64,000 nucleotides of DNA from Nilaparvata lugens (lineage: Eukaryota > Arthropoda > Insecta > Hemiptera > Delphacidae): contig NC_052507.1 in NCBI RefSeq assembly GCF_014356525.2, forward strand, positions 3,075,992 through 3,139,991, given 5' to 3'. Shown piece by piece: positions 52,920 to 63,696 of this stretch. A program made the position numbers and the translations under genes. How positions within the stretch are numbered: position 1 is the first letter of the stretch; each line of letters begins with the position of its first letter. The notes under the pieces are model-generated. The model was not told the origin of the DNA. It ran no database searches and saw only the letters and a program-made list of their open reading frames with translations.

Positions 52920-53052
52920 ACTCAAAGAGAGAGAGAGTGAGAGAGAGAGGGAGTGAATGAGAGAATAAGTGAGCATGAGGAATAGTATTAGATGAATGCA
53001 TGTGAAAGGAATATAGAGAGAGAGAGTAAGAGTGGGAGAGAGTGATTAGATT
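52920..53052. repeat. GA microsatellite
   Basis: GAGAGAGAGAGTGAGAGAGA units with AGTATNNGATG interruptions. Confidence 0.8.
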
Positions 53053-53290
53053 AGATTTCTTTATGTATGCTACAATATTTACTGGCTTATACACCAATTT
53101 AAATTAAATGACGATAACGCTAGTTATTCAACAAATTTCACAAAGTATAAATAGTTGATCAATGAGAATAAAAATATAGAAATGCAATTGGAATAACGTT
53201 AATAAAATAATGTGATGTAACTTCATAAATCGGCGGTGTTTCAACAAATAATTGTCGATTTTTTAAGAAGGATATAAAATATCCTTCCCA
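53053..53290 (-). repeat. LINE 3' UTR, minus
   Basis: ATAAATCGGCGGTGTTTCAAC is the reverse of the LINE-B/48.5-kb UTR motif. The left end starts TTAGATTAGATTTC, a short reversed tail. Confidence 0.55.
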
Positions 53291-53316
53291 TTATCATACG
53301 ACTGGGAGAGAGAGAG

Positions 53317-53610
53317 ATTGACTGATTGATTGATTGAGTACTTTATATATGTAGATTACAATATATACTGGCTCATACACTTATATACAATAGCTTACAA
53401 TACAGAAAAATTATAGACGAATTTACATAATATAGACTAAGAAAATAGTTATTGAACTGTATATGATATGAAAAAGCAATTTGTAATATAATAACGATAA
53501 TAAACTATAGATAATTATATTTGTTATGCATCTACATAAATTGGCGGAGCTTTGGACATGTCAATGACCATTCTTCGGAAAGAATATTACAATAATATCC
53601 TCTCTACCAA
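53317..53610 (-). mobile_element. LINE-A 3' end, minus
   Basis: (GATT)n, then AGTACTTTATATATGTAGAT to CTCTACCAA: the reverse of 34084-34375, about 90% alike by eye. Confidence 0.78.
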
Positions 53611-53724
53611 AAACGAGAATAAGTGAGTGAGGTAAATAAGTGAATGAGAGAATAAATGAGCATGGCTTACACATCAAAATATTATGTGGCAAACTGTCGA
53701 AGGGAATTTTTATGTTAAATAGAT

Positions 53725-54385
53725 TAAAAGTTCATTGTTGATAAGAATGTTTTAATTTCAGTGTATTTTGCTTATCTTCATTCCCATTTGTATTATGGTG
53801 TTGTTGCCTGGGGTAATGATACGAATGTAAATAAACTATTTGTGTTACAGAAACGAGCAGTAAGGGTCATTGCTAATGTGAATAGTCGTTTTCACTGTGT
53901 AGATTTATTTTTAAAATTCAAGATTTTGACAGTACCAGCTATTTACATTCTTGAATGTCTTATGTATGTAGAAATTAATTTAGCAATTATTTCTGTAAAT
54001 AGCAACGTTCACAACCATTACACTAGAAATTCTGAATCGCTTATAGTGAACCAGTGCAATTATGCAAATACATTGAACTGTTTCAAGGAGTTCGGTATAA
54101 GAGCTTATAATAAGCTTCCTGCACATTTAAAAGAGCTAGAAGTTGGTAATTTTAAATGAGCCATAAAAAAGATGTTAATAGAAATATGTCCATATAGAAA
54201 AGAGGAGTTTCTAATTTGAGGGTATATTGTTTGATGTTTGTATGCTCGTGTTTGTATTCTTATTTCTTTGAATGTAAATACTTTTTATTCATTATGTTTA
54301 ATCTATGACGATGCTATGCATTTGTATAAATGTTTTCTGCAATAGAGAAATCTTGAAATCTTGAATCTTGAAATGTTGAAATCAT
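53725..54385 (+). pseudogene. LINE 3' half, one internal stop
   Basis: An open frame from about 53725 carries VYFAYLHSHLYYGVVAWG, LQKRAVRVIANV, YTRNSE and FKEFGIRAYNKLPAHLKEL, the C-terminal region of jockey/CR1-type LINE ORF2. A TGA at 54157-54159 interrupts the frame, which otherwise would run to 54219. The 3' UTR ends in (TCTTGAAA)n-like repeats at 54350-54385. The reverse transcriptase core is absent (5' truncation). Different in sequence from LINE-B and LINE-D. Confidence 0.82.
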
Positions 54386-54748
54386 GATTTGTGTTCTCGT
54401 TTATTTCTGACTTTTTAAAGAATTTCACCTACAAAACACTGTGTAACAGTGTTTGGGGATTCAGCTAAGTACTCTCTGTCCATCTTGTATACTCAAACTA
54501 CAAGAAACCGTACTCTCCACTGTTAAATTCCTAATTAGAGGGCTATTATTCCTGTAGAAAGCTGCTGTATACAATTTTCCTGTAAACAGGAAGAAAACAG
54601 GTTGAACGGTGTTTATATTATATACATGTTCCTGTATACAGAGTAGACACAGGGTGAACGTTATACCTTCAGCTCAACTACTATTGTTGAACTATAGAGC
54701 GAGTTTTGATAGTCAAGACAGACGTTGAGCGGCTTATTCTGTGCATCT
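54386..54748. other. No gene recognised
   Basis: Contains TTCCTGTAAACAGGAA (54577-54592), a perfect short palindrome; otherwise nothing. Confidence 0.4.
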
Positions 54749-54749
54749 A

Positions 54750-54870
54750 TAGTAGGGTCCATGTTATTATGGCAGTATTTAATTAACAATTATGTTGCTA
54801 TCCTTGTCTATTATTCGACAAAGCCGAAAGCGCTATCCTTCTCTAGCTCTGCAACGTTGCCAGATGATTC
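54750..54870 (+). mobile_element. MITE PM-like end
   Basis: TATAGTAGGGTCCATGTTAT, then CTATCCTTGTCTATTATTCG and CTCTGCAACGTTGCCAGAT; no opposite end. Confidence 0.6.
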
Positions 54871-54935
54871 ACCTCATTACCCACGCACAAGTCTAGAGCT
54901 CATGTGGGCATCACCCTCAGCAAAATTATATGTAG
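54871..54935 (+). repeat. SINE 3'-end fragment
   Basis: CTCATTACCCACGCACAAGT and TCATGTGGGCATCACCCTCA match the reverse complement of 60726-60775, the 3' body of the minus SINE. Confidence 0.65.
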
Positions 54936-55033
54936 AAAAGTAATTTATATTTGTCATTCATTTATCAATAAATAATTTTCATTTCAAAATAAAATCCCGT
55001 TTATATTTGATTTGCCCAGTATATAGTATTGTA

Positions 55034-55250
55034 AAGGTGCGTACAGACATTCGCTCTGCTCCGCAACCGAACGTCACTCGAGCAGATCGATTGATGATCG
55101 ACCGGGGAGCAACAGTGGAACGCGAGAAGAGCTAACATCTCCCGTAACGTTCATGATCGGTGCGAGTGAAGAGCGGGGGGCGGAGCGATGGCGGAACGAG
55201 GGCGGAGCGTGCTTGAAGCGGGTTTGAGGCGCTTATATCTGTACGCAGCT
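55034..55250. mobile_element. GC-rich MITE (AAGGTGCGTACAGA ends), copy 2
   Basis: AAGGTGCGTACAGA and TCTGTACGCAGCT with TA at 55032-55033 and 55251-55252; 217 bp. The body contains GAACGTCACTCGAGCAGATC and CGGAGCG units, as in copy 1. Confidence 0.85.
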
Positions 55251-55830
55251 TATTATATGGTATTTCATTCTGCAAAATCCTCTTAATTCTTTTAATGACT
55301 TCTACCAAGTGAGAATGGACAACTTTTTCAAACTATAATTTTTCAACTCCGTTTAAGTCTAGAATGGCCATATTGAGCTTATCGATTTTTCTATTTCCCA
55401 CAAGGCTGACTATGTTGCCTATTGCCTGTGTATTGTATTTATAAGACACTAAATTTTACACCTGTACACATGTATTTCCACGTTATTTTATAATAATTGT
55501 ATTTTAATAATAATTGATATTATATTGTATTATTGACGTTTCCAATTGCCATTTTTATGTGCTGAAAAGAATAAAAGCATTCTTATTATTAGAAATAAAT
55601 AAACAACAGTTGAAATTACTGTTGAAAATTTCTCTCAAGTTACACGACAACGAAATAAATTTTCAAAACTTCTTGAGTCGTCTCAAGTGAGTCTTGGGAA
55701 AATGTAGAATGAAGTGTGGAGCCGCAGACATAGGAGAGTTTGAATAAAGTGTGGAGCCGCAGAGGTAAGGGAGCTTGGCGGATGTTGTAATATTGTGGAT
55801 ATGCGAGACGAAATTCAACCTTCAAATACA
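55251..55830. other. No gene recognised
   Basis: GTGTGGAGCCGCAGA occurs twice (55715, 55750) near the right end. The ORF on minus 55640-55831 includes this repeat; no motif. Confidence 0.4.
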
Positions 55831-58243
55831 ATTTTCATTTATATCGACAACCGTATATCTCAGGTTTGAAGTGCAGACCGGATCGGAACGTAATAACTCG
55901 GGATCATACAGATACAGTTATATTAAGCTGGTGAAAAGTGTGTGACATAATATACATTCCTCACTCTCGTATTCGGATAAGAAGGAAATGGAAATCTAAT
56001 AACGCCGCAGTTTCGCTGTGATATAGTTCCCCATGTTTGAGCCCTTCGAAACATTGAGACAGGTATAAGGAATTGAATTCCCTGGGAAAACATTGCCGCT
56101 GATGATTGTTATGAAAATGATTTTTCCGAATGCTTCTCCTCTCCAAACAGTCGCATAATAACGGGTGCTCGATTTCAGCGTCTCAGAAATTCTCGTAGCT
56201 CCGAACTCCCAAGAAATCCAGTAAGGATTCAACAATGATATCAATACAGCTGTGCTTCTAGAATATTGAGTTTGTTTTTTGATCCTGCAAAATTATTTCA
56301 TTGATATTTGAATATTTCCCATTTTAGTGATAATAATGTGAAATAGTTCCTCTATATTTGGTTTTGAAGCATCGAAATTAAAAAATCTACTTTTTCTAAG
56401 TTTAATTAAAAAATTACAAGTTTAAGTTTGCTGGCTGTCCCAAATTATTTAGATCTATTATAATTTACATTTTTATTATGCATTATGTATGTATCATTCA
56501 TGTTTTGTAACTATGTAATTTTGGCGAAATAAACATTCTTATTCTTATATATATTCTTATTCTACAACTGCGCGTTGTAAAGAAAGAATTAACATACTCA
56601 ATTCTCCTCGTAAAACAGCTTATTTCAGAGGAGAATCTACTTTTCGCTCGCTAACCATCTGCATATGCACAGTAGATTTTCTTTACACTCGCTAATCATT
56701 CGCGCATGCGCAGAAGAGTTTCTTTACGCTCGCTAATCAGCTGATGATAAGCAGCTCGCCAAAAGACAAACCACTCTCGGTCAGATCTTAACCTAAAAAG
56801 TCGGTAATTGTACCGATTCTACAGCCATGATGGATATCAGTGTAGACGAATTATTATTATAAACTCCGCCAGATATAAGTGATTTAACAGGTTTGTGCAG
56901 TTTTAGAAAAAATGTTGTATGTAATTCGCGCGTAATGCTTCTTTATCGCTCTTGCAAAATTATCACGCTCTGCTTCGCGTCGCTTGGTAACTGTTTTGCG
57001 CGAGCGATAAAGTCGCGCACTACGCTCTTAATACATGAATAGCTATTGTGAAAATAATTAAGGATTGAAAATTTGATGGTCGAACAACTACAAGACCTTA
57101 CCTATTTCGGTCTATGAATTGTACCCTTATCTGAATTTGGGAGAGGAATACCACAAGGTTACCTTATCTTTTCTCTCCCTATCATTTTTATCCCTTAATA
57201 ATCCTCAATGCTTTTCATTTGACCCAAGCTGACCGTTTTGGATAGAGTTTCTAATTATCAATGAATCAGTGGTTTTTTGACAATTTCTCATTCTTTTTCA
57301 TTCAATATGAATAATTACCACAATATCAACTTCTCAACTACACAAAAAGTAAAAGATAGAATTTCACTTTACTGCTTGTGTGTTCTTGAAGAGCACGGGT
57401 GATAGTCTACGACCCGGTTGCACAAAACCTGATTAAATTTTAATCGTGATTAATTCCACGAGAACAAATCAGAGGAAGCTGTTTTCATCAGAAATCATGT
57501 CTTCTCGGATATAATAAATTAGTCTACGAATTTTCAAAGATATCGGGAGCTTTCAGGTGGGCCGTCCACTAGAACCGTTTTCGTCCGAACTAGCATCGGC
57601 CGAAAACTACCGAACGCGACCGAACGATCCCCCAACAAAGGAAGGAATAGATGCTCGTCCATTGCAACAGGTTCATACGGCCGTCTCCGGCCGATCAACT
57701 TTTCGATCTGAATTGAATGGGATTTTCCGGCTCTATCCGGCCGAACTAACTAGTCAAGCTGAGACAACAAAGTATTCCTAACCTAAAATTGTTTCACAGT
57801 CTTGTATTTGGAGTTGTTCTGTTTTATAAAGTTGTAACTATGAACAATGAAAAGTTGTTGAGTTTTGTTCAAGAGCATGTTCTATTGTTGAATATGAGAG
57901 ACAAAAGATATCATCGTTGTGATGTTGGAAGGAATCTGTGAACAAAGATTGCTTGATAATGGATAACTAATTTGGTGGATATTCGTTGGAGGTAAGATTA
58001 TTGTAATGAATAACTAATCAAGTGGATATTTGCATATTCATTTTTCAAAATCTCAATATAATCATTGTTTATGAAAAATGTTGGTGGCTATGATAGTAGT
58101 TGATTCAATAATTGGCAACTAGACTGACGTGAACGGTTCTAATGGACGACCATATTCGGCCGAATTAACGGCCGGCAGATTCGTCCGATCCAACGGCCGA
58201 ACGATCGGTTGAATAAGGTTCCAGTGAACGGTTCACCCCATCG
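55831..58243. repeat. 2.41-kb tandem duplication, unit 1
   Basis: Head-to-tail unit beginning at ATTTTCATTTATATCGACAA and repeated from 58244. ATTTTCA occurs at all three borders (55831, 58244, 60654). The unit contains a short AT-rich MITE end with AATAAACATTC (about 56530), CGCTAATCA-rich repeats with CGCGCATGCGCAG (56701-56713), a palindrome with GAGCGATAAAG (56950-57020), a 19475-type arm (57268) and a 4011-type half (57411). ORFs minus 55961-56244 and plus 57557-57781 recur almost unchanged in unit 2; recent duplication explains that without selection. Confidence 0.93.
57556..58243. mobile_element. DNA element with GAACCGTT-rich ends, copy 1
   Basis: The left end GTGGGCCGTCCACTAGAACC resembles the reverse of the right end GGTTCCAGTGAACGGTTCAC (about 75%). 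A closer inner mirror is GTCCACTAGAACCGTT and AACGGTTCTAATGGAC. Many CGGCCGAA motifs sit near both ends. The ORF at 57557-57781 begins in the terminal repeat and shows no domain. Copy 2 is at 59966-60653. Confidence 0.55.
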
Positions 58244-60653
58244 ATTTTCATTTATATCGACAACCGTATATCTCAGGTTTGAAGTGCAGACCGGATCGGA
58301 ACGTAATAACTCGGGATCATACAGATACAGTTATATTAAGCTGGTGAAAAGTGTGTGACATAATATACATTCCTCACTCTCGTATTCGGATAAGAAGGAA
58401 ATGGAAATCTAATAACGCCGCAGTTTCGCTGTGATATAGTTCCCCATGTTTGAGCCCTTTGAAACATTGAGCCAGGTATAAGGAATTGAATTCCCTGGGA
58501 AAACATTGCCGCTGATGATTGTTATGAAAATGATTTTTCCGAATGCTTCTCCTCTCCAAACAGTCGCATAATAACGGGTGCTCGATTTCAGCGTCTCAGA
58601 AATTCTCGTAGCTCCGAACTCCCAAGAAATCCAGTAAGGATTCAACAATGATATCAATACAGCTGTGCTTCTAGAATACTGAGTTTGTTTTTTGATCCTG
58701 CAAAATTATTTCATTGATATTTGAATATTTCCCATTTTAGTGATAATAATGTGAAATAGTTCCTCTATATTTGGTTTTGAAGCATCAAAATTAAAAAATC
58801 TACTTTTTCTAAGTTTAATTAAAAATTACAAGTTTAACTTTGCTGGCTGTGCCAAATCATTTGGATCTATTATAATTTACATTTTTATTACGCATTTTGT
58901 ATGTATCATTCATGTTTTGTAACTATGTAATTTTGGCGAAATAAACATTCTTATTCTTATATATATTCTTATTCTACAACTGCGCGTTGTAAAGAAAGAA
59001 TTAACATACTCAATTCTCCTCGTAAAACAGCTTATTTCAGAGGAGAATCTACTTTTTCGCTCGCTAACCATCTGCATATGCACAGTAGATTTTCTTTACA
59101 CTCGCTAATCATTCGCGCATGCGCAGAAGAGTTTCTTTACGCTCGCTAATCAGCTGATGATAAGCAGCTCGCCAAAAGACAAACCACTCTCGGTCAGATC
59201 TTAACCTAAAAAGTCGGTAATTGTACCGATTCTACAGCCATGATGGATATCAGTGTAGACGAATTATTATAAACTCCGCCAGATATAAGTGATTTAACAG
59301 GTTTGTGCAGTTTTAGAAAAAATGTTGTATGTAATTCGCGCGTAATGCTTCTTTATCGCTCTTGCAAAATTATCACGCTCTGCTTCGCGTCGCGTGATAT
59401 CTGTTTTGCGCGAGCGATAAAGTCGCGCACTACGCTCTTAATACATGAATAGCTATTGTGAAAATAATTAAGGATTGAAAATTTGATGGTCGAACAACTA
59501 CAAGACCTTACCTATTTCGGTCTATGAATTGTACCCTTATCTGAATTTGGGAGAGGAATACCACAAGGTTACCTTATCTTTTCTCTCCCTATCATTTTTA
59601 TCCCTTATGAATCCTCAATGCTTTTCATTTGACCCAAGCTGACCGTTTTGGATAGAGTTTCTAATTATCAATGAATCTGTGTTTTTTGACAATTTCTCAG
59701 TCTTTTTCATTCAATATGAATAATTACCACAATATCAACTTCTCAACTACACAAAAAGTAAAAGATAGAATTTCACTTTACTGCTTGTGTGTTCTTGAAG
59801 AGCACGGGTGATAGTCTACGACCCGGTTGTACAAAACCTGATTGAATTTTAATTGTGATTAATTCCACGAGAACAAATCAGAGGAAGCTGTTTTCATAAG
59901 AAATCATGTCTTCTCGGATTATAATAAATTAGTCTACGAATTTTCAAAGATATCGGGAGCTTTCAGGTGGGCCGTCCACTAGAACCGTTTTCGTCCGAAC
60001 TAGCATCGGCCGAAAACTACCGAACGCGACCGAACGATCCCCCAACAAAGGAAGGAATAGATGCTCGTCCATTGCAACAGGTTCATACGGCCGTCTCCGG
60101 CCGATCAACTTTTCGATCCGAATTGAATGGGATTTTCCGGCTCTATCCGGCCGAACTAACTAGTCAAGCTGAGACAACAAAGTATTCCTAACCTAAAATT
60201 ATTTCACAGTCTTGTATTTGGAGTTGTTCTGTTTTATAAAGTTGTAACTATGAACAATGAAAAGTTGTTGAGTTTTGTTCAAGAGCATGTTCTATTGTTG
60301 AATATGAGAGACAAACGATATCATCGTTGTGATGTTGGAAGGAATCTGTGAACAAAGATTGCTTGATAATGGATAACTAATTTGGTGGATATTCGTTGGA
60401 GGTAAAATTATTGTAATGAATAACTAATTAAGTGGATATTTGCTTATTCATTTTTCAAAATCTCAATATAATCATTGTTTATGAAAAATGTTGGTGGCTA
60501 TGACAGTAGTAAATTCAATAATTGGCAACTAGACTGACGTGAACGGTTCCAATGGACGACCATATTTGGCCGAACTAACGGCCGGCAGATTCGTCCGATC
60601 CAACGGCCGAACGATCGGTTGAATAAGGTTCCAGTGAACGGTTCACCCCATCG
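58244..60653. repeat. 2.41-kb tandem duplication, unit 2
   Basis: Same content and order as unit 1 (period 2,413 then 2,410 bp), about 98-99% identical by eye. It ends at ATTTTCA 60654-60660, after which unrelated DNA begins. Confidence 0.93.
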
Positions 60654-60704
60654 ATTTTCAATGGACATAGCCATTGAAGCGATCCAAGATAAAGTGTGCG
60701 AATT

Positions 60705-60962
60705 GAATAATAATAATAATAATAATACTGAGGGTGATGCCCACATAAGCTCTTGGGCTTGTGCGTGGGTAATGAGTGAGAGGGATGATGATTAGAGCTG
60801 ACGACTGTTTTAGATAGTCGGGACCGACGTCCCCTCTGAAAGACGGGGTGGCTGTATCTATGTGATTGTGCTGTGGTCAAAAACTTTTGCCCCGGTCGAG
60901 ATTCAAACTCGGGCTCTCTCGATTTTCAGACCGGCGCGTTATCACTTATTCCAACGAGCCTC
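60705..60962 (-). mobile_element. tRNA-derived SINE, minus strand
   Basis: Reading leftward from about 60962: a tRNA-like head with GGCTCGTTGGAATAAGTGAT (box-A region) and GAGTTTGAATCTCGACC (box B), a body with AGGGGACGTCGGTCCCGACT, then CCCACGCACAAGCCCAAGAG and ATGTGGGCATCACCCTCAG, and a (TAT)n tail at 60707-60727. The head shows only a loose tRNA fold, so this is not a tRNA gene. Confidence 0.75.
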
Positions 60963-61856
60963 TTACACTACAAATAAATTTTATTCTCATTAACATACAA
61001 ATAAACAATCTAATCAATAAAATGTACATAATATTAAAAATACAATATATTAAATTTACTACAAATATAAATAAATTGCATTTTTTCGGAAATTAACTAA
61101 CTCAACTATGGGAAACCCATGTTCTAGAGCAGGTGTAGTAGTAATACAATTAAATTTAGAGTGGGGGTGCAAATACATTGGGTGAGTGAGCTCACATATT
61201 GTTCGAAATTATGTTTTCTATATTATGTCTTCCAGTTGTTGTGATCCAGTATTTAACGGCGCATTTGAATTTTCTTGAGTTTTCTATTTTCTTGATGTGT
61301 ACAGGAAGTAAATTGTGGAGTTTTGGTGCTAGGTGGTTGAAGTGTCGTTGGTATGTTGCCTTCCTAGCCACGTTCGTGATAAGTAGGCTTCTATTTCTAG
61401 TGTTATGACAGTGGTTTCTATTTTGAAAGCTTTCTGGGCTCTTGTGCAGTCTGCAAATGATTTCTAGGGAGTAGAGTTGTCTTGCGTCCATCACACCAAA
61501 CTCATTGTAGAACTGGTCTGATGGATAACGAGGTGGCTTCTGCTTAATTATTTTAATTATTAGTCTTTGCACTTTTATAAGGGGGTCGAGGTGAACGTAG
61601 TTTTTTCCTCCCCATCCCACAATTCCATAGGTAAGCAAAGACTGAACTAAGGAGTAGTAGACCATCTTCATGCACTTCTCGTCTATAATTGTTCTCAGCA
61701 TTTTGAACTTGAATATTATTTTTCTTAACTTCTTGCAGAGGCAATATATATGATGATCCCAGCGTAGAAAAGAATCTAGTATAATGCCGAGGTATTTTAC
61801 AATGTATACGATGTTTACTGTTGTTTTGTCTCATAACTTATTTTGAAACTTTTGTA
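60963..61856 (-). pseudogene. LINE 3' half, minus, cut by a MITE
   Basis: The minus-strand frame from about 61831 down to 61192 carries VKYLGIILDSFLRWDHHI, then LTYGIVGWGG, VQRLIIKIIKQKP and HLAPKLHNLLPVHI, all standard C-terminal LINE ORF2 motifs. Above 61831 a TGA interrupts the frame, and at 61856 the TIR of a PM MITE begins, so the reverse transcriptase part is lost. The 3' UTR runs to about 60963 and holds CATGGGTTTCCCATAGTTG. Non-functional. Confidence 0.83.
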
Positions 61857-62219
61857 TAGTAAGGTCCACGTTTTATAATGACAGTGGAGAAAAACGTTGC
61901 CGATCTGTCTTGCTAATATCTCCAATGGGCGGTAGCTGAAACAGGTTTAGTGATGTAATATTAACTGTTCATTCTCGTTTAAAATGATCAATTTTATTTT
62001 ATTAAGCAAGAAATTATATTTTTCAATAAATTTATAATGAATTTTCATAATCAAGATTGGATATTTTGTTAATTGATTATAATTCTACATTGTTAAAAGA
62101 CGATTTGGCAACAAAGAAAAGCAAGAAAGAGATAGCGCTATCCGCTTTGTTGAATGATATAGACAAGGATAGCAATACCATTGCTAATCAAGCACTGCCA
62201 TTATAACATGGAACTCACT
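61857..62219 (+). mobile_element. MITE PM, complete copy (363 bp)
   Basis: TAGTAAGGTCCACGTTTTAT to ATTATAACATGGAACTCACTA with TA on both sides (61855-61856 and 62220-62221). Inner blocks in the same order as 21030-21385. Confidence 0.82.
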
Positions 62220-62234
62220 ATAGAACATAATATA

Positions 62235-62340
62235 TTTTTTATTTTATTTTATTTATTTATTTTTTTCACAAAGAAGCACTGATTTGGAGAGGAAAACTGA
62301 GGATACTCCTTGTACTATTTCTCTCCCAAATTTAGATAAC
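62235..62340 (-). repeat. LINE 3' UTR, minus, (AAAT)n tail
   Basis: (ATTTT)n and (TTTA)n then CTCCTTGTACTATTTCTCTC; tail type as at 38848. Confidence 0.45.
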
Positions 62341-63032
62341 ATTTCAAAAGTCCGAAATAAGGTTATGATTTCACTTTACTAAAATTTAGTCCATTTTCAC
62401 TTTGATTTATTTTATCTTGATTTATCAGGGATTATACCTCCTCAACTATTTTGAAACTCCTTTAAGATACTAGAAGCTTTCATAATACCAACCATTCCTC
62501 ACTGGAATGAGGTTCTCTTAAAGAGATTAGAGATGTTCAATGATGTGAGAATTGAATAGAGCTCTCAAACGTCAAAGAAGAAAAATTGATGAGATGAAAA
62601 GAAGCTGTTATCTGACTAATTTGAGAGTGATTCAGCAATGAAAGAGACGCGAGGACTTCTGTGGATAAACACTGGCTTGGGGCGTGCAATAACAGTGCCA
62701 TTCAAAGTGAAAGGGACAAAGTTCTTCGCTTTCACTCAACTAACTCAATAACACTGGATTCAATCATTACTGGAATCCCGAGATAAAAGGTCTTCAGAGC
62801 TGAATGTTCTACTATTTTGAGATTCAGTTTTAACTGACAGCATTTCTTCTAAATAGCTTGAATGCTTTCAGTTCAAATGATTGAATTGTGACTCTGTTTC
62901 ATTCTTTCATCCCGTGGGTGGCAGGGATTAGGTGTGAGTCGTGTTGAGGTTCTCAATGTAAGTTTGTACCTTCTGAGTATGTATTCTATCATCATTCTTC
63001 GTTTGCCATCTATCTCTATTCCTTCGTATACG
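62341..63032. other. No gene recognised
   Basis: AT-rich, apparently single copy. The ORF on minus 62873-63097 runs into the structured module at 63033 and is not convincing. Confidence 0.4.
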
Positions 63033-63183
63033 TAATAGTATATTTCGCACCTAGGGTCGAAAATGTACGTTTTCCGGCTCGAGATCGCGGTTTTCAAGTT
63101 CGAGACGAAGTCGAGAACTTGAAGCGTTCGAGAGCCGGAAAAACATTTTTGCCCGTGTTGCGAACGCTATTTTTCGCCACACC
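63033..63183 (-). repeat. Structured module of element B, solo copy
   Basis: Reverse of the 3' part of element B: AATAGTATATTTCGCACC to ATTTTTCGCCACAC, with arms TTCCGGCTCGAGA and GTTCGAGAGCCGGAA and inner arms CAAGTTCGAGACGAAG / TCGAGAACTTG. A free-standing copy shows that the module is mobile or was the original element. Confidence 0.7.
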
Positions 63184-63600
63184 AAAAAAAAAACTTGTCA
63201 AACTTGTCATACCCAATATATAAGAAATTGAAAAATAAATAAAATTCAAACAGCCTATTTTGATAGTTTGAATCTTGGTTATGACAACTTTCACTGTCAA
63301 TTTATTAATTTCAATTTTACTAATTAATAATTTACAATAGTGACAATATTTTTATACTATTAATATTTCGAATAATTGTTTGAATTTTTATAGCTCGCGC
63401 TTTGCGCCTGGTGCAATATCTCATGGATAGATGGATGAATAGAATTTTCATTACTATTTTGAAATAATGTGATTAAAAAAATTAATATAATTGCATATTT
63501 CACAGTTTTGTCTCAAAATATATCTAAAAAATCGATTGAAATTTAAATTACGGTAACTAATATGAAAAATAGCTAATAAAAGTCGAAATTCATCGACAAA
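63184..63600. other. No gene recognised
   Basis: AT-rich, nothing shared with the rest of the window. Confidence 0.4.
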
Positions 63601-63696
63601 AAAATGTCATTGACCGAGGTTTAAACCTAGATCGTGTTTGTAATTCACTGAGCTTTGAGTTCTGATGTTTACGCCTTTACGCTCTCGGCCATTGCG
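63601..63696 (-). other. tRNA-like sequence / SINE head
   Basis: On the minus strand: ATGGCCGAGAGCGTAAAGGC (box-A-like, Leu/Ser type), a long variable region, GGTTTAAACCTC (box B), then a run of seven T at 63597-63603, a pol III terminator. The acceptor stem is weak and no clear anticodon loop forms, so I read it as a tRNA pseudogene or the head of another SINE. Confidence 0.45.

Noticed and set aside
55961..56244. Pair of overlapping minus ORFs repeated at 58374-58657
   Set aside because: Conservation between copies is due to the recent 2.41-kb duplication; two overlapping frames are open, which is typical of chance.
57557..57781. 74-codon ORF repeated at 59967-60191
   Set aside because: Starts inside the terminal repeat of a DNA element and is preserved by the same duplication.
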